DNA of 7,651 nt from an uncultured Eubacteriales bacterium (GCA_900542425.1 UQNQ01000040.1:1-7651); one strand, 5' to 3'. Shown: positions 1-6,258, counted from the stretch's first letter. Numbers and translations: made by a program. Notes: generated by a model from the sequence alone, not told the origin.

Positions 1-50
1 CAGTAATGTGTTCAGCTGACCGATACTAATAGACCGAGGGCTTGAACTTC
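1..50 (+). rRNA. 23S ribosomal RNA, 3' end (partial)
   Basis: The first ~50 bases match the conserved 3' end of bacterial 23S rRNA: the helix 98-101 region with AGCTGACCGATACTAATAG followed by ACCGAGGGCTTGAAC. In the mature molecule the closing CTTGAAC pairs with the 5' end of the same rRNA, which lies outside this window. The exact mature 3' end is uncertain by a few bases. Only the tail is present, so copy number and operon layout upstream cannot be judged. A Clostridia origin fits the wording of the conserved tail, but this fragment is too short for firm taxonomy. Confidence 0.93.
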
Positions 51-99
51 CCATTGTTCGAGTTCGCGCCGTTCGCTCTCTTATTTGGTTTTTCATTGG

Positions 100-147
100 T
101 TATTCTTATGAGAATAAGAAAAAGCTGACTTTGGTGTCAGCTTTTTT
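100..147 (+). terminator. rRNA operon terminator with a preceding small hairpin
   Basis: A 9-bp stem AAAGCTGAC (121-129) / GTCAGCTTT (136-144) with a 6-nt loop runs into a T-tract (142-147). The stem can be extended with the A-run starting at 117. Just upstream, TTATTC / GAATAA (100-117, loop around TTATGA) forms a second small hairpin that may be a processing or anti-termination element. The terminator sits about 70 nt after the 23S end and 30 nt before the next gene, so it most likely closes the rRNA transcript. Confidence 0.85.
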
Positions 148-176
148 GTTTGTTGGATATAGAAAAGAGATAAAAC

Positions 177-710
177 ATGAAAGATATTTTCATTCAGACG
201 ATAGGATTTTTCGGAATGCTCTCTGCAGTGATTTCTTATCAATGCAAAACCAACCGTAATTATTTTGTATGGCAGGGACTTTGTGGAATCTTTTTTTCCT
301 TGCAATTTGTTTTAATGGGCGCATGGGCGGGATTACTTTTCAATTCTTTTAATATTGTGAGGGCCTTTTTATATCACTTGCAGAAAATTTCGCATTCTCT
401 TTGGCTGGTTATTTCTTTGGAAGCTTATGTGGCGATGGCAACTCTTATCTCTGTTTTCCTTCTTAAAGAAACATGGTGGCTTGTGGTTTTTGTCTTTATT
501 GCACAAGCGACGGGAACTTTCACGATGTGGACAAGAAACGGCAAAACGATCCGCCTGTCACAGCTTTTTGTGATTTCTCCATTTTGGCTTCTTTATGACG
601 CTTTGATTCCTGTTCCTTCGATAGGAGGAGTTCTTTGTGAGGTGTTCAATATGACATCCGTTGTTGTCTCTTTTCTTCGTTTTAGAAAGACGGGCTTTGA
701 TAAAACATAA
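177..710 (+). CDS. YgjV-family inner membrane protein
   Basis: This 177-residue, very hydrophobic protein resembles the YgjV (Imp-YgjV) family of bacterial inner membrane proteins, whose biochemical function is not established. The N-terminal pattern fits that family: a first membrane helix (about 4-21), the short polar turn YQCKTNRNY (21-29), then the paired helices 30-65 with GAWAGLLFNSFNIVR. Further hydrophobic segments lie around 75-95, 99-118, 128-145 and 150-167, giving about six or seven membrane passes. Polar loops are short and there is no signal peptide or soluble domain. The start ATG at 177 is the only good one near the N-terminus, but its ribosome binding site is weak (AAAGAGA, 165-170). 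It lies 30 nt after the rRNA terminator with no convincing promoter, so it may depend on read-through from the rRNA operon or on a weak promoter. The family call is by remembered pattern, and a substrate or role should not be inferred. Confidence 0.78.
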   Translation: MKDIFIQTIGFFGMLSAVISYQCKTNRNYFVWQGLCGIFFSLQFVLMGAWAGLLFNSFNIVRAFLYHLQKISHSLWLVISLEAYVAMATLISVFLLKETWWLVVFVFIAQATGTFTMWTRNGKTIRLSQLFVISPFWLLYDALIPVPSIGGVLCEVFNMTSVVVSFLRFRKTGFDKT

Positions 711-896
711 TAGAATTTCCGTTACAAAATGTTTTTAAGTAAATTTGAGGTTTTTTCCGGAATTTTGAGAATAGGTAATAGAAGTTGCTTTCGGACTATG
801 GATAAATGAAACAATACTCGGACTCGTTCCGGTTGTTTCTTGAGACAAACAAAAATCTTGTTCACATAAAAATCACAACTTCGCCATATGGGAGAT
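711..896. other. AT-rich intergenic stretch, no gene seen
   Basis: No ORF, tRNA or U-tailed terminator is evident between the YgjV-like gene and the promoter of the CBS-domain gene. The only structure is a 7-bp inverted repeat, GAAACAA (808-814) / TTGTTTC (833-839). Inside it is a 4-bp CGGA/TCCG stem (819-822/828-831). The right arm can alternatively pair with GAGACAA (842-848). It lacks a T-tract and its role is unknown. Confidence 0.5.
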
Positions 897-925
897 TTGA
901 CTTTTTCACAGTTTTCGGATAAAAT
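897..925 (+). promoter_or_regulatory. SigA-type promoter of the CBS-domain gene
   Basis: A -35 box TTGACT (897-902) and a -10 box TAAAAT (920-925) are separated by 17 bp. Transcription would start near 932, giving a leader of only ~26 nt, too short for a riboswitch. The ribosome binding site GGAGG (948-952) follows, 5 nt before the ATG at 958. Spacing and sequence are both good, so this gene is probably transcribed independently of its upstream neighbour. Confidence 0.8.
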
Positions 926-957
926 AAAAATAGTAACGAAAACATTCGGAGGTTATC

Positions 958-1422
958 ATGAATATAGCAGGACTTTTGCTTCCCAAAAGCATGGTTGCCT
1001 ATTTATATGACGATTTTTCACTTCGTCAGGGATTGGAGAAATTGAGATACCACGGATATTCCTCTATACCGGTTATTTCGCGTGACAACCGATACGTCGG
1101 AACGGTGAGCGAGGGAGATTTTCTATGGTATCTTGTGGACGAAATGAAATGTATGGAAAAACCGGCAGATATCCGTAAGACCGAGGAAATTCGGTTGTGT
1201 GATATTCTTCGTATGGATAGAAATCCACCGGTGCGGATTGATACAAAGCCGCAGGACTTGATTGAACGTGCTTCTCGGCAAAACTTTATTCCTGTGGTTG
1301 ACGACAGGGAATGTTTTATCGGAATTGTAACGCGTAAAGCGATTATTGAGGCTCTCGCTGTGAAAAAAGAGGGCTCTTCTTCTACGATGATTTCCTATGG
1401 CTGCGCCGCGGCAAGAAAATGA
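958..1422 (+). CDS. Two-CBS-domain protein (Bateman module), DarB/CbpB-like
   Basis: This 154-residue soluble protein is made almost entirely of two CBS domains, about residues 12-60 and 85-135, which fold together as one Bateman module. Hallmarks are GYSSIPVI followed by YVGTVSEGDFLW in the first repeat, and FIPVVDDRECFIGIVTRKAIIEAL in two adjoining stretches of the second. Such modules bind adenine nucleotides. Bacillus DarB (YkuL) and Listeria CbpB, of similar size and layout, bind c-di-AMP and control Rel and pyruvate carboxylase, but ligand and partner here are inference only. There is no catalytic or DNA-binding domain attached. The Ser-rich tail (about 139-154) looks disordered. The ATG at 958 has a GGAGG site 5 nt upstream and its own promoter. 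The gene is monocistronic: its stop codon touches a terminator stem, and the next gene is convergent. The CBS assignment is confident; the DarB/CbpB relation is tentative. Confidence 0.88.
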   Translation: MNIAGLLLPKSMVAYLYDDFSLRQGLEKLRYHGYSSIPVISRDNRYVGTVSEGDFLWYLVDEMKCMEKPADIRKTEEIRLCDILRMDRNPPVRIDTKPQDLIERASRQNFIPVVDDRECFIGIVTRKAIIEALAVKKEGSSSTMISYGCAAARK

Positions 1423-1453
1423 AAGGGACTGATTGCAGTCCCTTTTATTTTTG
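1422..1453. terminator. Shared terminator between convergent genes
   Basis: A perfect 10-bp stem AAAGGGACTG (1422-1431) / CAGTCCCTTT (1436-1445) with loop ATTG is followed on the + strand by TTTTATTTTTG, a good intrinsic terminator. The stem begins at the last base of the CBS-domain gene's TGA stop. On the minus strand the same stem is followed by CATTTTC, a poorer U-tract. It probably also ends the htpG-epimerase transcript, whose last gene stops at 1461, only ~15 bp away. Confidence 0.88.
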
Positions 1454-1460
1454 TAAAACG

Positions 1461-2402
1461 TTATTTTTTGCTTTTTATCTCTGTAATGGTTCTGTCAAAA
1501 TATTTTCCGATCTGTACGGTATAGGAAAGCATGGCGGGAATCAGTTCGACCGGAACTTTTCTTTGTGATTCGGCGGTTTCAAAGCTGAGAGTTCCTTCAT
1601 AACCGATTTCAGCGAGTCCGCGCAGGAAGCGATCCCAGATGGTAACGCCTGTAAACGGAATCACGTGATCGTCGGTTGTGCCTCCATTGTCATGAATATG
1701 CAAGGTGACGAGTCGCTTGCCAAGTGTTTTGATTGCTGCGTAACTGTCGAGACCAAGCAATGTCAGATGTCCGATATCCAGACAAAAGCCGAAGCAGGTT
1801 TCGCCGGCAATCTCGTTCAAAGCGTCAATATACCGATTGGTTTCCGACATATCGGAACAAACACCCATATAAATTTTTTTGGTCCGCCAATCCTGTCCCC
1901 ACATATTTTCAAGACAGCATATGACACCATATTGCTTTAGCAAGGGAATAAGTTCTTTGTAGAAAGCAATATTGGTTTCCCACTCTTCCTCTTTTGTCGA
2001 GGGGGTAAGGCGCATGCTTCCTTCAAAGAAAGGATGGACAACAAGCTTCTTACATCCGCATTCATGACAAATCCAGATGCAGATTTTGACATATTCGAGT
2101 CCCCGGCGGTTGGCTTCCTCACAGCCGCGCAGATGGATCGGGAAGGGGGCATGAACCTGACCGATGGAAACTCCTGTCTTTTTGCTTGCCGCAACGACCT
2201 CCTGTGTATAGGTTTTATAATTGCTTTCGTTGCAGAAAAAGACCGAAGGCTTACCTTGCCGAATCTCTTCCCAAGAGAGCCCGAGTTCGGCATCCAAATT
2301 GAGATCAACGCAGTCAAAGCCGGCGGCCTTGATGGCTTCAAAGCTTTTTTCTATGCCCAATTTTTCAAGGATGCCACCTGTTTGAATTCCAATTTTCATC
2401 AT
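1461..2402 (-). CDS. Sugar phosphate isomerase/epimerase-like TIM-barrel protein
   Basis: This 313-residue cytoplasmic protein belongs to the xylose isomerase-like TIM-barrel (AP_endonuc_2) superfamily of metal-dependent sugar isomerases and epimerases. The strand motifs occur in order: MKIGIQTGG at the N-terminus, DLNLD (33-37), GQVHAPF (H84), LVVHPF (H123), CLENMWG (E165), CLDIGH (D209, H212), LHIHDN (H235, H237), DDHVIPF (D245, H246) and SFETAE (E275). E165, D209, the His residues and E275 match the usual divalent-metal ligands and catalytic positions, so an active enzyme is expected. The substrate cannot be read from the sequence. Length is normal and nothing is missing. Two adjacent ATGs open the frame; the first (2402) is favoured because AAGGAGG (2408-2414) lies 5 nt upstream, while the second would be 8 nt away. 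That site overlaps the htpG stop codon (2413-2415) and the gap between genes is only 10 bp, so the gene is almost surely co-transcribed and probably translationally linked with htpG. No sugar transporter, kinase or regulator accompanies it. Confidence 0.85.
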   Translation of the reverse strand: MMKIGIQTGGILEKLGIEKSFEAIKAAGFDCVDLNLDAELGLSWEEIRQGKPSVFFCNESNYKTYTQEVVAASKKTGVSIGQVHAPFPIHLRGCEEANRRGLEYVKICIWICHECGCKKLVVHPFFEGSMRLTPSTKEEEWETNIAFYKELIPLLKQYGVICCLENMWGQDWRTKKIYMGVCSDMSETNRYIDALNEIAGETCFGFCLDIGHLTLLGLDSYAAIKTLGKRLVTLHIHDNGGTTDDHVIPFTGVTIWDRFLRGLAEIGYEGTLSFETAESQRKVPVELIPAMLSYTVQIGKYFDRTITEIKSKK

Positions 2403-2412
2403 TTTCTCCTCC

Positions 2413-4314
2413 TTATTTTATTAAAGAACAAACCGCTTTTGCATAGTCAACAGGATCTTCGATCGGAAGCCCTTCGATAAGCAAAGCCTGGTCGTACAGA
2501 ATTTTTGCATAAAGAGAAAGCTTTTCGCTGTCACCTGCGGCGGCAGTGTTTTTCATGGCAGTGAAAACGGGATGGTTTTCATTAATTTCAAGAACTTTTT
2601 CGCTTGTGATTCCGTCATTTCCGGGCATGTTCTTCAGAACTTTTTCCATTTCGATGGAAATCGGTCCGTCGGAGGACAGCGCCACAGGGTGCTCTTTCAG
2701 CACAGATGAAGTCCTTACCTCTTTGACTTTACCGGAAAGTGCGTCTCGGATTGCTTCCAAAAGTCCTTTATTGTCTTCCGAGGACGCTTTTGCAGCAGCT
2801 TTTTCCTCTTCTGTCTCCAGTTCAAGATTTCCGCTGCCCACATTCTTGAATTCCTTGTCCTGATATTTTCGCAAAGTCTGGAGACAGAATTCATCGATGT
2901 CTTCCGTGCAGAGCAGACAATCATAGCCATGCTCCAAAACGGCTTCCGTATTCGGCAGCTTTGCCGCTCGGTCTGTGCTGTCGGAAGCGGCAAAATAAAT
3001 ATACTTTTGATTTTCCGGCATGGCAGAAACGTATTCATCCAGAGTCATCATTTTCTTTTCCTTCGCGGAGAAGAAAATCAGAAGATCGGAAAGGGTATCC
3101 TTGTCTCTGCCGTAATCGCTGTAAACGCCGAATTTGAGGACACGGCCGAACGCTTTCCAGAATTCCTCATATTTGTCTCTTTCATTGTCCCGCATGGAGG
3201 TCAGCTCGTTTTTGATTTTCTTTTCAATATTTTTGCGGATGAGCTTTAACTGATGGTTTTGTTGGAGCAGCTCACGGCTGATATTCAGACTGAGATCAGA
3301 GGAATCCACTACTCCGCGGACAAAATTATAGTAGTCGGGGAGAAGGTCCTCACATTTTTCCATGATCATGACACCGGAAGAATAAAGAGCGAGGCCTTTT
3401 TTGTATTCTTTTGTATAAAAATCATACGGCGCATGAGAGGGAATAAAAAGTACGGCATTGTAGTTGACAGCGCCTTCTCCGGCGGCGGTTATGACTTTTG
3501 CCGGATCGGTAAAATCATAAAAGCTATTTTTATAAAATTCGTTGTATTCTGCGTCTGTGGTTTCACCTTTTTTCCGTTTCCAGATCGGAACCATGCTGTT
3601 AAGCGTTTCAAGCTCTCTATGCTCCTCATATTCCTGCTTCCAATCGTCGCCCGCGTCTTCCGGCTTTGGGATAGGATGCGTATGGGTCATCATCATTTTG
3701 ATCGGATATCGGATATAGTCGCTGTATTTTTTGACAAGCGTCTGCAGTCCGTATTCGTCAAGAAAACGATCGTAGTTTTCCGTTTCGGTGTTTTCTTTGA
3801 TATAAAGTGTAATTTCCGTTCCCGCTGTTTCTTTTTCCGCTGCTTCTATGGTATATCCCTCGGCACCGGAGGATTCCCATTTCCATGCTTCATCCGATCC
3901 GAATGCCCGAGATACGACACTTACGCGAGAGGCGACCATAAACGCGGAATAAAAGCCGACGCCGAATTGTCCGATGATATCGATGTCCTCCGCCTGATTT
4001 TCTTTTTTGAAATCGAGTGAGCCGCTTCGGGCGATGGTACCGAGATTGTTCTCCAGCTCGTCCTTGGTCATCCCGATGCCATTGTCGGAAATTTTGAGCG
4101 TGCGTGTCTCTTTATCCGGAGTAAGGATGATTTCAAAGTCACCCGAATTCAGTCCCACGCTGTTGTCTGTTAAGCTTTTGAAGCGCAGCTTGTCCAATGC
4201 GTCGGATGCGTTGCTGATAAGCTCGCGCAGAAAAATTTCCTTGTTGGTGTAAATAGAATTTATCATCAAATCAAGGAGCTTCTGGCTTTCTGCCTTGAAT
4301 TTTTTCATTGCCAT
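2413..4314 (-). CDS. htpG: HSP90-family molecular chaperone HtpG
   Basis: HtpG is the bacterial cytosolic HSP90, an ATP-driven dimeric chaperone that remodels client proteins with DnaK. The 633-residue product is full length. The GHKL-type ATPase domain spans about 1-235: FLRELISNASDALDKLR carries E31 and N35, DNGIGM carries D77, and GQFGVGFYSAF (115-125) forms the ATP lid glycine motif. The middle domain, about 236-490, has the NISRELLQQN motif with R347 and Q351, equivalent to the ATP-contacting Arg/Gln pair of HSP90. The C-terminal dimerisation domain, about 510-633, ends without the eukaryotic MEEVD tail, as expected in bacteria. The acidic, Glu/Ala-rich stretch 497-515 is a probable linker. 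The ATG at 4314 is chosen because GGAGG (4323-4327) lies 8 nt upstream; Met3 would be too distant. It is the first gene of a two-gene unit with the epimerase-like gene and is driven by a consensus promoter in the divergent region. Confidence 0.97.
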   Translation of the reverse strand: MAMKKFKAESQKLLDLMINSIYTNKEIFLRELISNASDALDKLRFKSLTDNSVGLNSGDFEIILTPDKETRTLKISDNGIGMTKDELENNLGTIARSGSLDFKKENQAEDIDIIGQFGVGFYSAFMVASRVSVVSRAFGSDEAWKWESSGAEGYTIEAAEKETAGTEITLYIKENTETENYDRFLDEYGLQTLVKKYSDYIRYPIKMMMTHTHPIPKPEDAGDDWKQEYEEHRELETLNSMVPIWKRKKGETTDAEYNEFYKNSFYDFTDPAKVITAAGEGAVNYNAVLFIPSHAPYDFYTKEYKKGLALYSSGVMIMEKCEDLLPDYYNFVRGVVDSSDLSLNISRELLQQNHQLKLIRKNIEKKIKNELTSMRDNERDKYEEFWKAFGRVLKFGVYSDYGRDKDTLSDLLIFFSAKEKKMMTLDEYVSAMPENQKYIYFAASDSTDRAAKLPNTEAVLEHGYDCLLCTEDIDEFCLQTLRKYQDKEFKNVGSGNLELETEEEKAAAKASSEDNKGLLEAIRDALSGKVKEVRTSSVLKEHPVALSSDGPISIEMEKVLKNMPGNDGITSEKVLEINENHPVFTAMKNTAAAGDSEKLSLYAKILYDQALLIEGLPIEDPVDYAKAVCSLIK

Positions 4315-4322
4315 AATAGAAA

Positions 4323-4349
4323 CCTCCCTATAAAATTCACTGGTGAATT
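4323..4349 (-). promoter_or_regulatory. htpG ribosome binding site with adjacent palindrome in the leader
   Basis: The htpG Shine-Dalgarno site is GGGAGG on the minus strand (4323-4328 complement). Six bases upstream of it lies a 7-bp perfect inverted repeat, AATTCAC (4334-4340) / GTGAATT (4343-4349), with a 2-bp centre. In RNA it would form a short hairpin just before the ribosome binding site; in DNA it could be an operator about 56-72 bases downstream of the start point. SD-flanking AUAG/CUAU can also pair, placing the SD in a small loop. It does not match CIRCE (TTAGCACTC-N9-GAGTGCTAA) or a CtsR heptad repeat. Confidence 0.5.
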
Positions 4350-4387
4350 CTTTTTTATGTTGTCGGGCTTATGAATAGAATTTTTAA

Positions 4388-4401
4388 GGTTTTTCAAAAC
4401 C
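4388..4401. promoter_or_regulatory. Palindrome at the htpG transcription start, possible operator
   Basis: GGTTTT (4388-4393) and AAAACC (4396-4401) form a perfect inverted repeat with a 2-bp centre. It lies about 4-17 bases downstream of the predicted htpG start point (near 4405), a typical repressor-operator position. The sequence read on the htpG strand, GGTTTTGAAAAACC, contains GAAAAA but not the GAAAAGG element known downstream of the Bacillus subtilis htpG promoter. The binding factor is unknown. Confidence 0.35.
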
Positions 4402-4411
4402 CGTAATAAGA

Positions 4412-4440
4412 ATTATATAATGAAGCGTGCGAGTTGTCAA
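4412..4440 (-). promoter_or_regulatory. Consensus SigA promoter of htpG
   Basis: On the minus strand a perfect -35 TTGACA (4440 to 4435) and a perfect -10 TATAAT (4417 to 4412) are separated by exactly 17 bp. The start point would be near 4405, leaving a leader of ~91 nt before the htpG ATG. An all-consensus promoter should be strong unless held back, which makes the two leader palindromes downstream interesting. Confidence 0.9.
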
Positions 4441-4690
4441 GATTTCCCGCAAATTTTTTGTATTTCGTTCACAATTTTACAGGTATTTTTATAAGAGAGC
4501 CTATTTTTTGTCAATATCCAAACAGAAGCATAAAGACAGTCTGAGAAAAACGGACAGGAAATGCAGAAAGGAAGACAGCTCTTTTTGTGTATTGTCTGAA
4601 ATGGTTTTGAATGACTTAAGGCTTTTCTTATTCAAGAAGAAGTTCCATTTTCTATAAATTTTGTCGTTCACAGAAAAGAATCCGTAAAGT
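4441..4690. other. Non-coding part of the htpG/guaB divergent region
   Basis: About 250 bp upstream of both divergent promoters is AT-rich. Open frames here (76 residues on +, 95 residues on -) have no ribosome binding site and low-complexity Phe/Ser/Lys content, and the minus one begins inside guaB; I treat them as chance. No riboswitch, tRNA or clear inverted repeat was recognised. Confidence 0.5.
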
Positions 4691-4693
4691 CCC

Positions 4694-4722
4694 TTGAAAA
4701 AACGGTTGTCCTGTGATATAAT
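4694..4722 (+). promoter_or_regulatory. Extended -10 SigA promoter of guaB
   Basis: TTGAAA (4694-4699) and TATAAT (4717-4722) are 17 bp apart, with an extended -10 TG at 4714-4715. Transcription would begin near 4729, giving a ~30-nt leader. That is too short for a purine riboswitch, so any purine control must act through a DNA-bound regulator or at the enzyme. The ribosome binding site is the G-run GGGGGA (4747-4752), 7 nt before the ATG counted from the last G. Confidence 0.88.
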
Positions 4723-4758
4723 ATCAAAAATTCCATTGAAAATCAAGGGGGACCGAAA

Positions 4759-6258
4759 ATGGCATATTATTACAGCGAGCCGTCGCATACTTTCAGTGAA
4801 TATCTGCTGATTCCGGGATATTCCGATGCCAACTGTATTCCTTCGAACGTTTCCTTAAAGACGCCGCTCGTTAAATTCCGCCGCGGGGAGGAAGCGTCCC
4901 TTTCTATGAACATACCGCTTGTTTCGGCTATCATGCAATCTGTTTCGGATGACCGGATGGCAATTGCTCTTGCCAAAGAAGGTGGAATTTCTTTCATATA
5001 CGGCTCTCAAACCATTGAAAAGCAAGCAGAAATGATACGCCGGGTGAAAGGATATAAAGCGGGTTTTGTGACCTCGGATTCCAACATTCGTCCGGATGAG
5101 ACGCTTGCAGAGGTGATTGCACTCAAGGAGAGACTTGGACATTCTACCATTGCCGTTACCGATGACGGCACATCTCACGGAAAATTGCTTGGGGTAGTGA
5201 CCAGCCGTGATTACCGTGTCAGCCGTATGTCACCGGATGAAAAGGTGGCTACTTTTATGACGCCGTTTGAAAAATTGATTACCGCTCCCGAGGGGACATC
5301 TCTGAAAGAAGCGAACGATATCATTTGGGATCATAAACTCAATTCTTTGCCCATTATTGACAAGGAGGGGCATCTTGTCGCGTTTGTATTCCGCAAGGAC
5401 TATGATCAGCACAAGGAAAATCCGCATGAGCTGCTGGATGCCCACAAGCGTTATGTCGTTGGTGCAGGAATCAATACAAGAGATTATGCCGAGCGCGTTC
5501 CTGCGCTTGTTGAAGCCGGAGCAGACGTACTTTGTATCGATTCCAGCGAGGGCTATACCGAGTGGCAAAGCCGTACGCTCGCATATGTCCGTGAGAAATA
5601 CGGCGATGCGGTCAAAGTAGGAGCAGGGAACGTTGTTGACCGGGACGGTTTCCGTTTTCTTGCCGATGCAGGGGCAGATTTTGTTAAGGTCGGTATCGGC
5701 GGAGGCTCCATCTGCATCACACGTGAGACCAAAGGCATCGGTCGCGGACAGGCGACAGCCGTCATTGAGGTGGCAAAAGCACGAGACGAATATTTTGAGG
5801 AGACCGGCGTCTATGTGCCGATTTGTTCAGACGGAGGAATTGTACTGGATTATCATATCACGCTTGCCCTTGCTATGGGTTGTGATTTTTGTATGCTTGG
5901 CAGATATTTTTCCCGATTTGACGAGAGCCCGACGAACAAGGTTATGGTCAACGGCAGCTATATGAAGGAATATTGGGGAGAGGGCAGTGCCCGTGCACGC
6001 AACTGGCAGCGCTATGATATGGGCGGCGCGGCGAAGCTTTCCTTTGTTGAGGGCGTGGATTGCTACGTGCCGTATGCCGGCTCTTTGCACGACAATCTGA
6101 TGACAACGCTAAGTAAAATCCGCTCAACGATGTGTAACTGCGGCGCTTTGAACATTCCGGAGCTTCAGAAGAAAGCAAAGCTTACTCTTGTTTCCGCTAC
6201 TTCCATTGTGGAGGGCGGTGCGCATGATGTGCTTGTCAAGGATCAGAGCAACCGATAA
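4759..6258 (+). CDS. guaB: Inosine-5'-monophosphate dehydrogenase
   Basis: IMP dehydrogenase oxidises IMP to XMP with NAD+, the committed step of guanine nucleotide synthesis, in the cytoplasm as a homotetramer. The 499-residue protein is a TIM barrel interrupted by a CBS pair (about 102-220: CBS1 through GVVTSRDY, CBS2 from MTPFEKLIT to FRKDYD). D261 in CIDSSEG binds the NAD ribose; the K+/catalytic loop is GIGGGSIC (312-319) with catalytic Cys319; D358 in SDGG contacts the IMP ribose; and the mobile flap contains Arg418-Tyr419 (RNWQRYD), the base that activates water, followed by E431. All key residues are present. The loop has Gly315 where most bacterial enzymes have Pro (GxGPGSxC). From memory, the whole protein, including the N-terminus YYxEPxHTFxEYLLIPG and the residue numbers, closely follows the Tritrichomonas foetus enzyme (503 residues). 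The ATG at 4759 has a strong G-rich ribosome site and its own promoter. The gene stands alone, without guaA. Confidence 0.97.
   Translation: MAYYYSEPSHTFSEYLLIPGYSDANCIPSNVSLKTPLVKFRRGEEASLSMNIPLVSAIMQSVSDDRMAIALAKEGGISFIYGSQTIEKQAEMIRRVKGYKAGFVTSDSNIRPDETLAEVIALKERLGHSTIAVTDDGTSHGKLLGVVTSRDYRVSRMSPDEKVATFMTPFEKLITAPEGTSLKEANDIIWDHKLNSLPIIDKEGHLVAFVFRKDYDQHKENPHELLDAHKRYVVGAGINTRDYAERVPALVEAGADVLCIDSSEGYTEWQSRTLAYVREKYGDAVKVGAGNVVDRDGFRFLADAGADFVKVGIGGGSICITRETKGIGRGQATAVIEVAKARDEYFEETGVYVPICSDGGIVLDYHITLALAMGCDFCMLGRYFSRFDESPTNKVMVNGSYMKEYWGEGSARARNWQRYDMGGAAKLSFVEGVDCYVPYAGSLHDNLMTTLSKIRSTMCNCGALNIPELQKKAKLTLVSATSIVEGGAHDVLVKDQSNR

Noticed and set aside
711..957. Small RNA or riboswitch before the CBS-domain gene
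   Set aside because: The promoter at 897-925 leaves a ~26-nt leader. The upstream 7-bp inverted repeat has no T-tract and no matching promoter, so an RNA gene cannot be supported.
2034..2480. A 148-codon + strand open frame across the htpG/epimerase junction
   Set aside because: It is antisense to both genes, crosses their boundary, and has no domain or ribosome binding site.
3253..4020. A 255-codon + strand open frame inside htpG
   Set aside because: It lies wholly antisense to the confidently identified htpG. Its translation is Phe/Ile/Arg-rich with no recognisable domain, and no ribosome site was seen. It is a shadow of the htpG codon pattern.
4334..4356. Inverted repeat followed by a T-run on the + strand, resembling a terminator
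   Set aside because: No + strand gene or promoter precedes it; the upstream DNA is antisense to htpG. It fits better as a leader or operator element of htpG.
4405..4445. Possible CIRCE or CtsR operator at the htpG promoter
   Set aside because: GCAC and ACTC pieces occur, but neither the TTAGCACTC-N9-GAGTGCTAA palindrome nor a GGTCAAA-type direct repeat is present.
4427..4657. A 76-codon + strand open frame in the divergent region
   Set aside because: It begins within the htpG promoter, has no SD and encodes low-complexity Lys/Phe/Arg sequence.
4723..4758. Purine or other riboswitch before guaB
   Set aside because: The leader predicted from the promoter is only about 30 nt and contains no aptamer-like structure or terminator.
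4501..4788. A 95-codon minus-strand open frame in the divergent region
   Set aside because: It starts inside guaB, runs through the guaB promoter, has no ribosome binding site and is low-complexity Phe/Ser/Lys. It is probably chance in AT-rich DNA.
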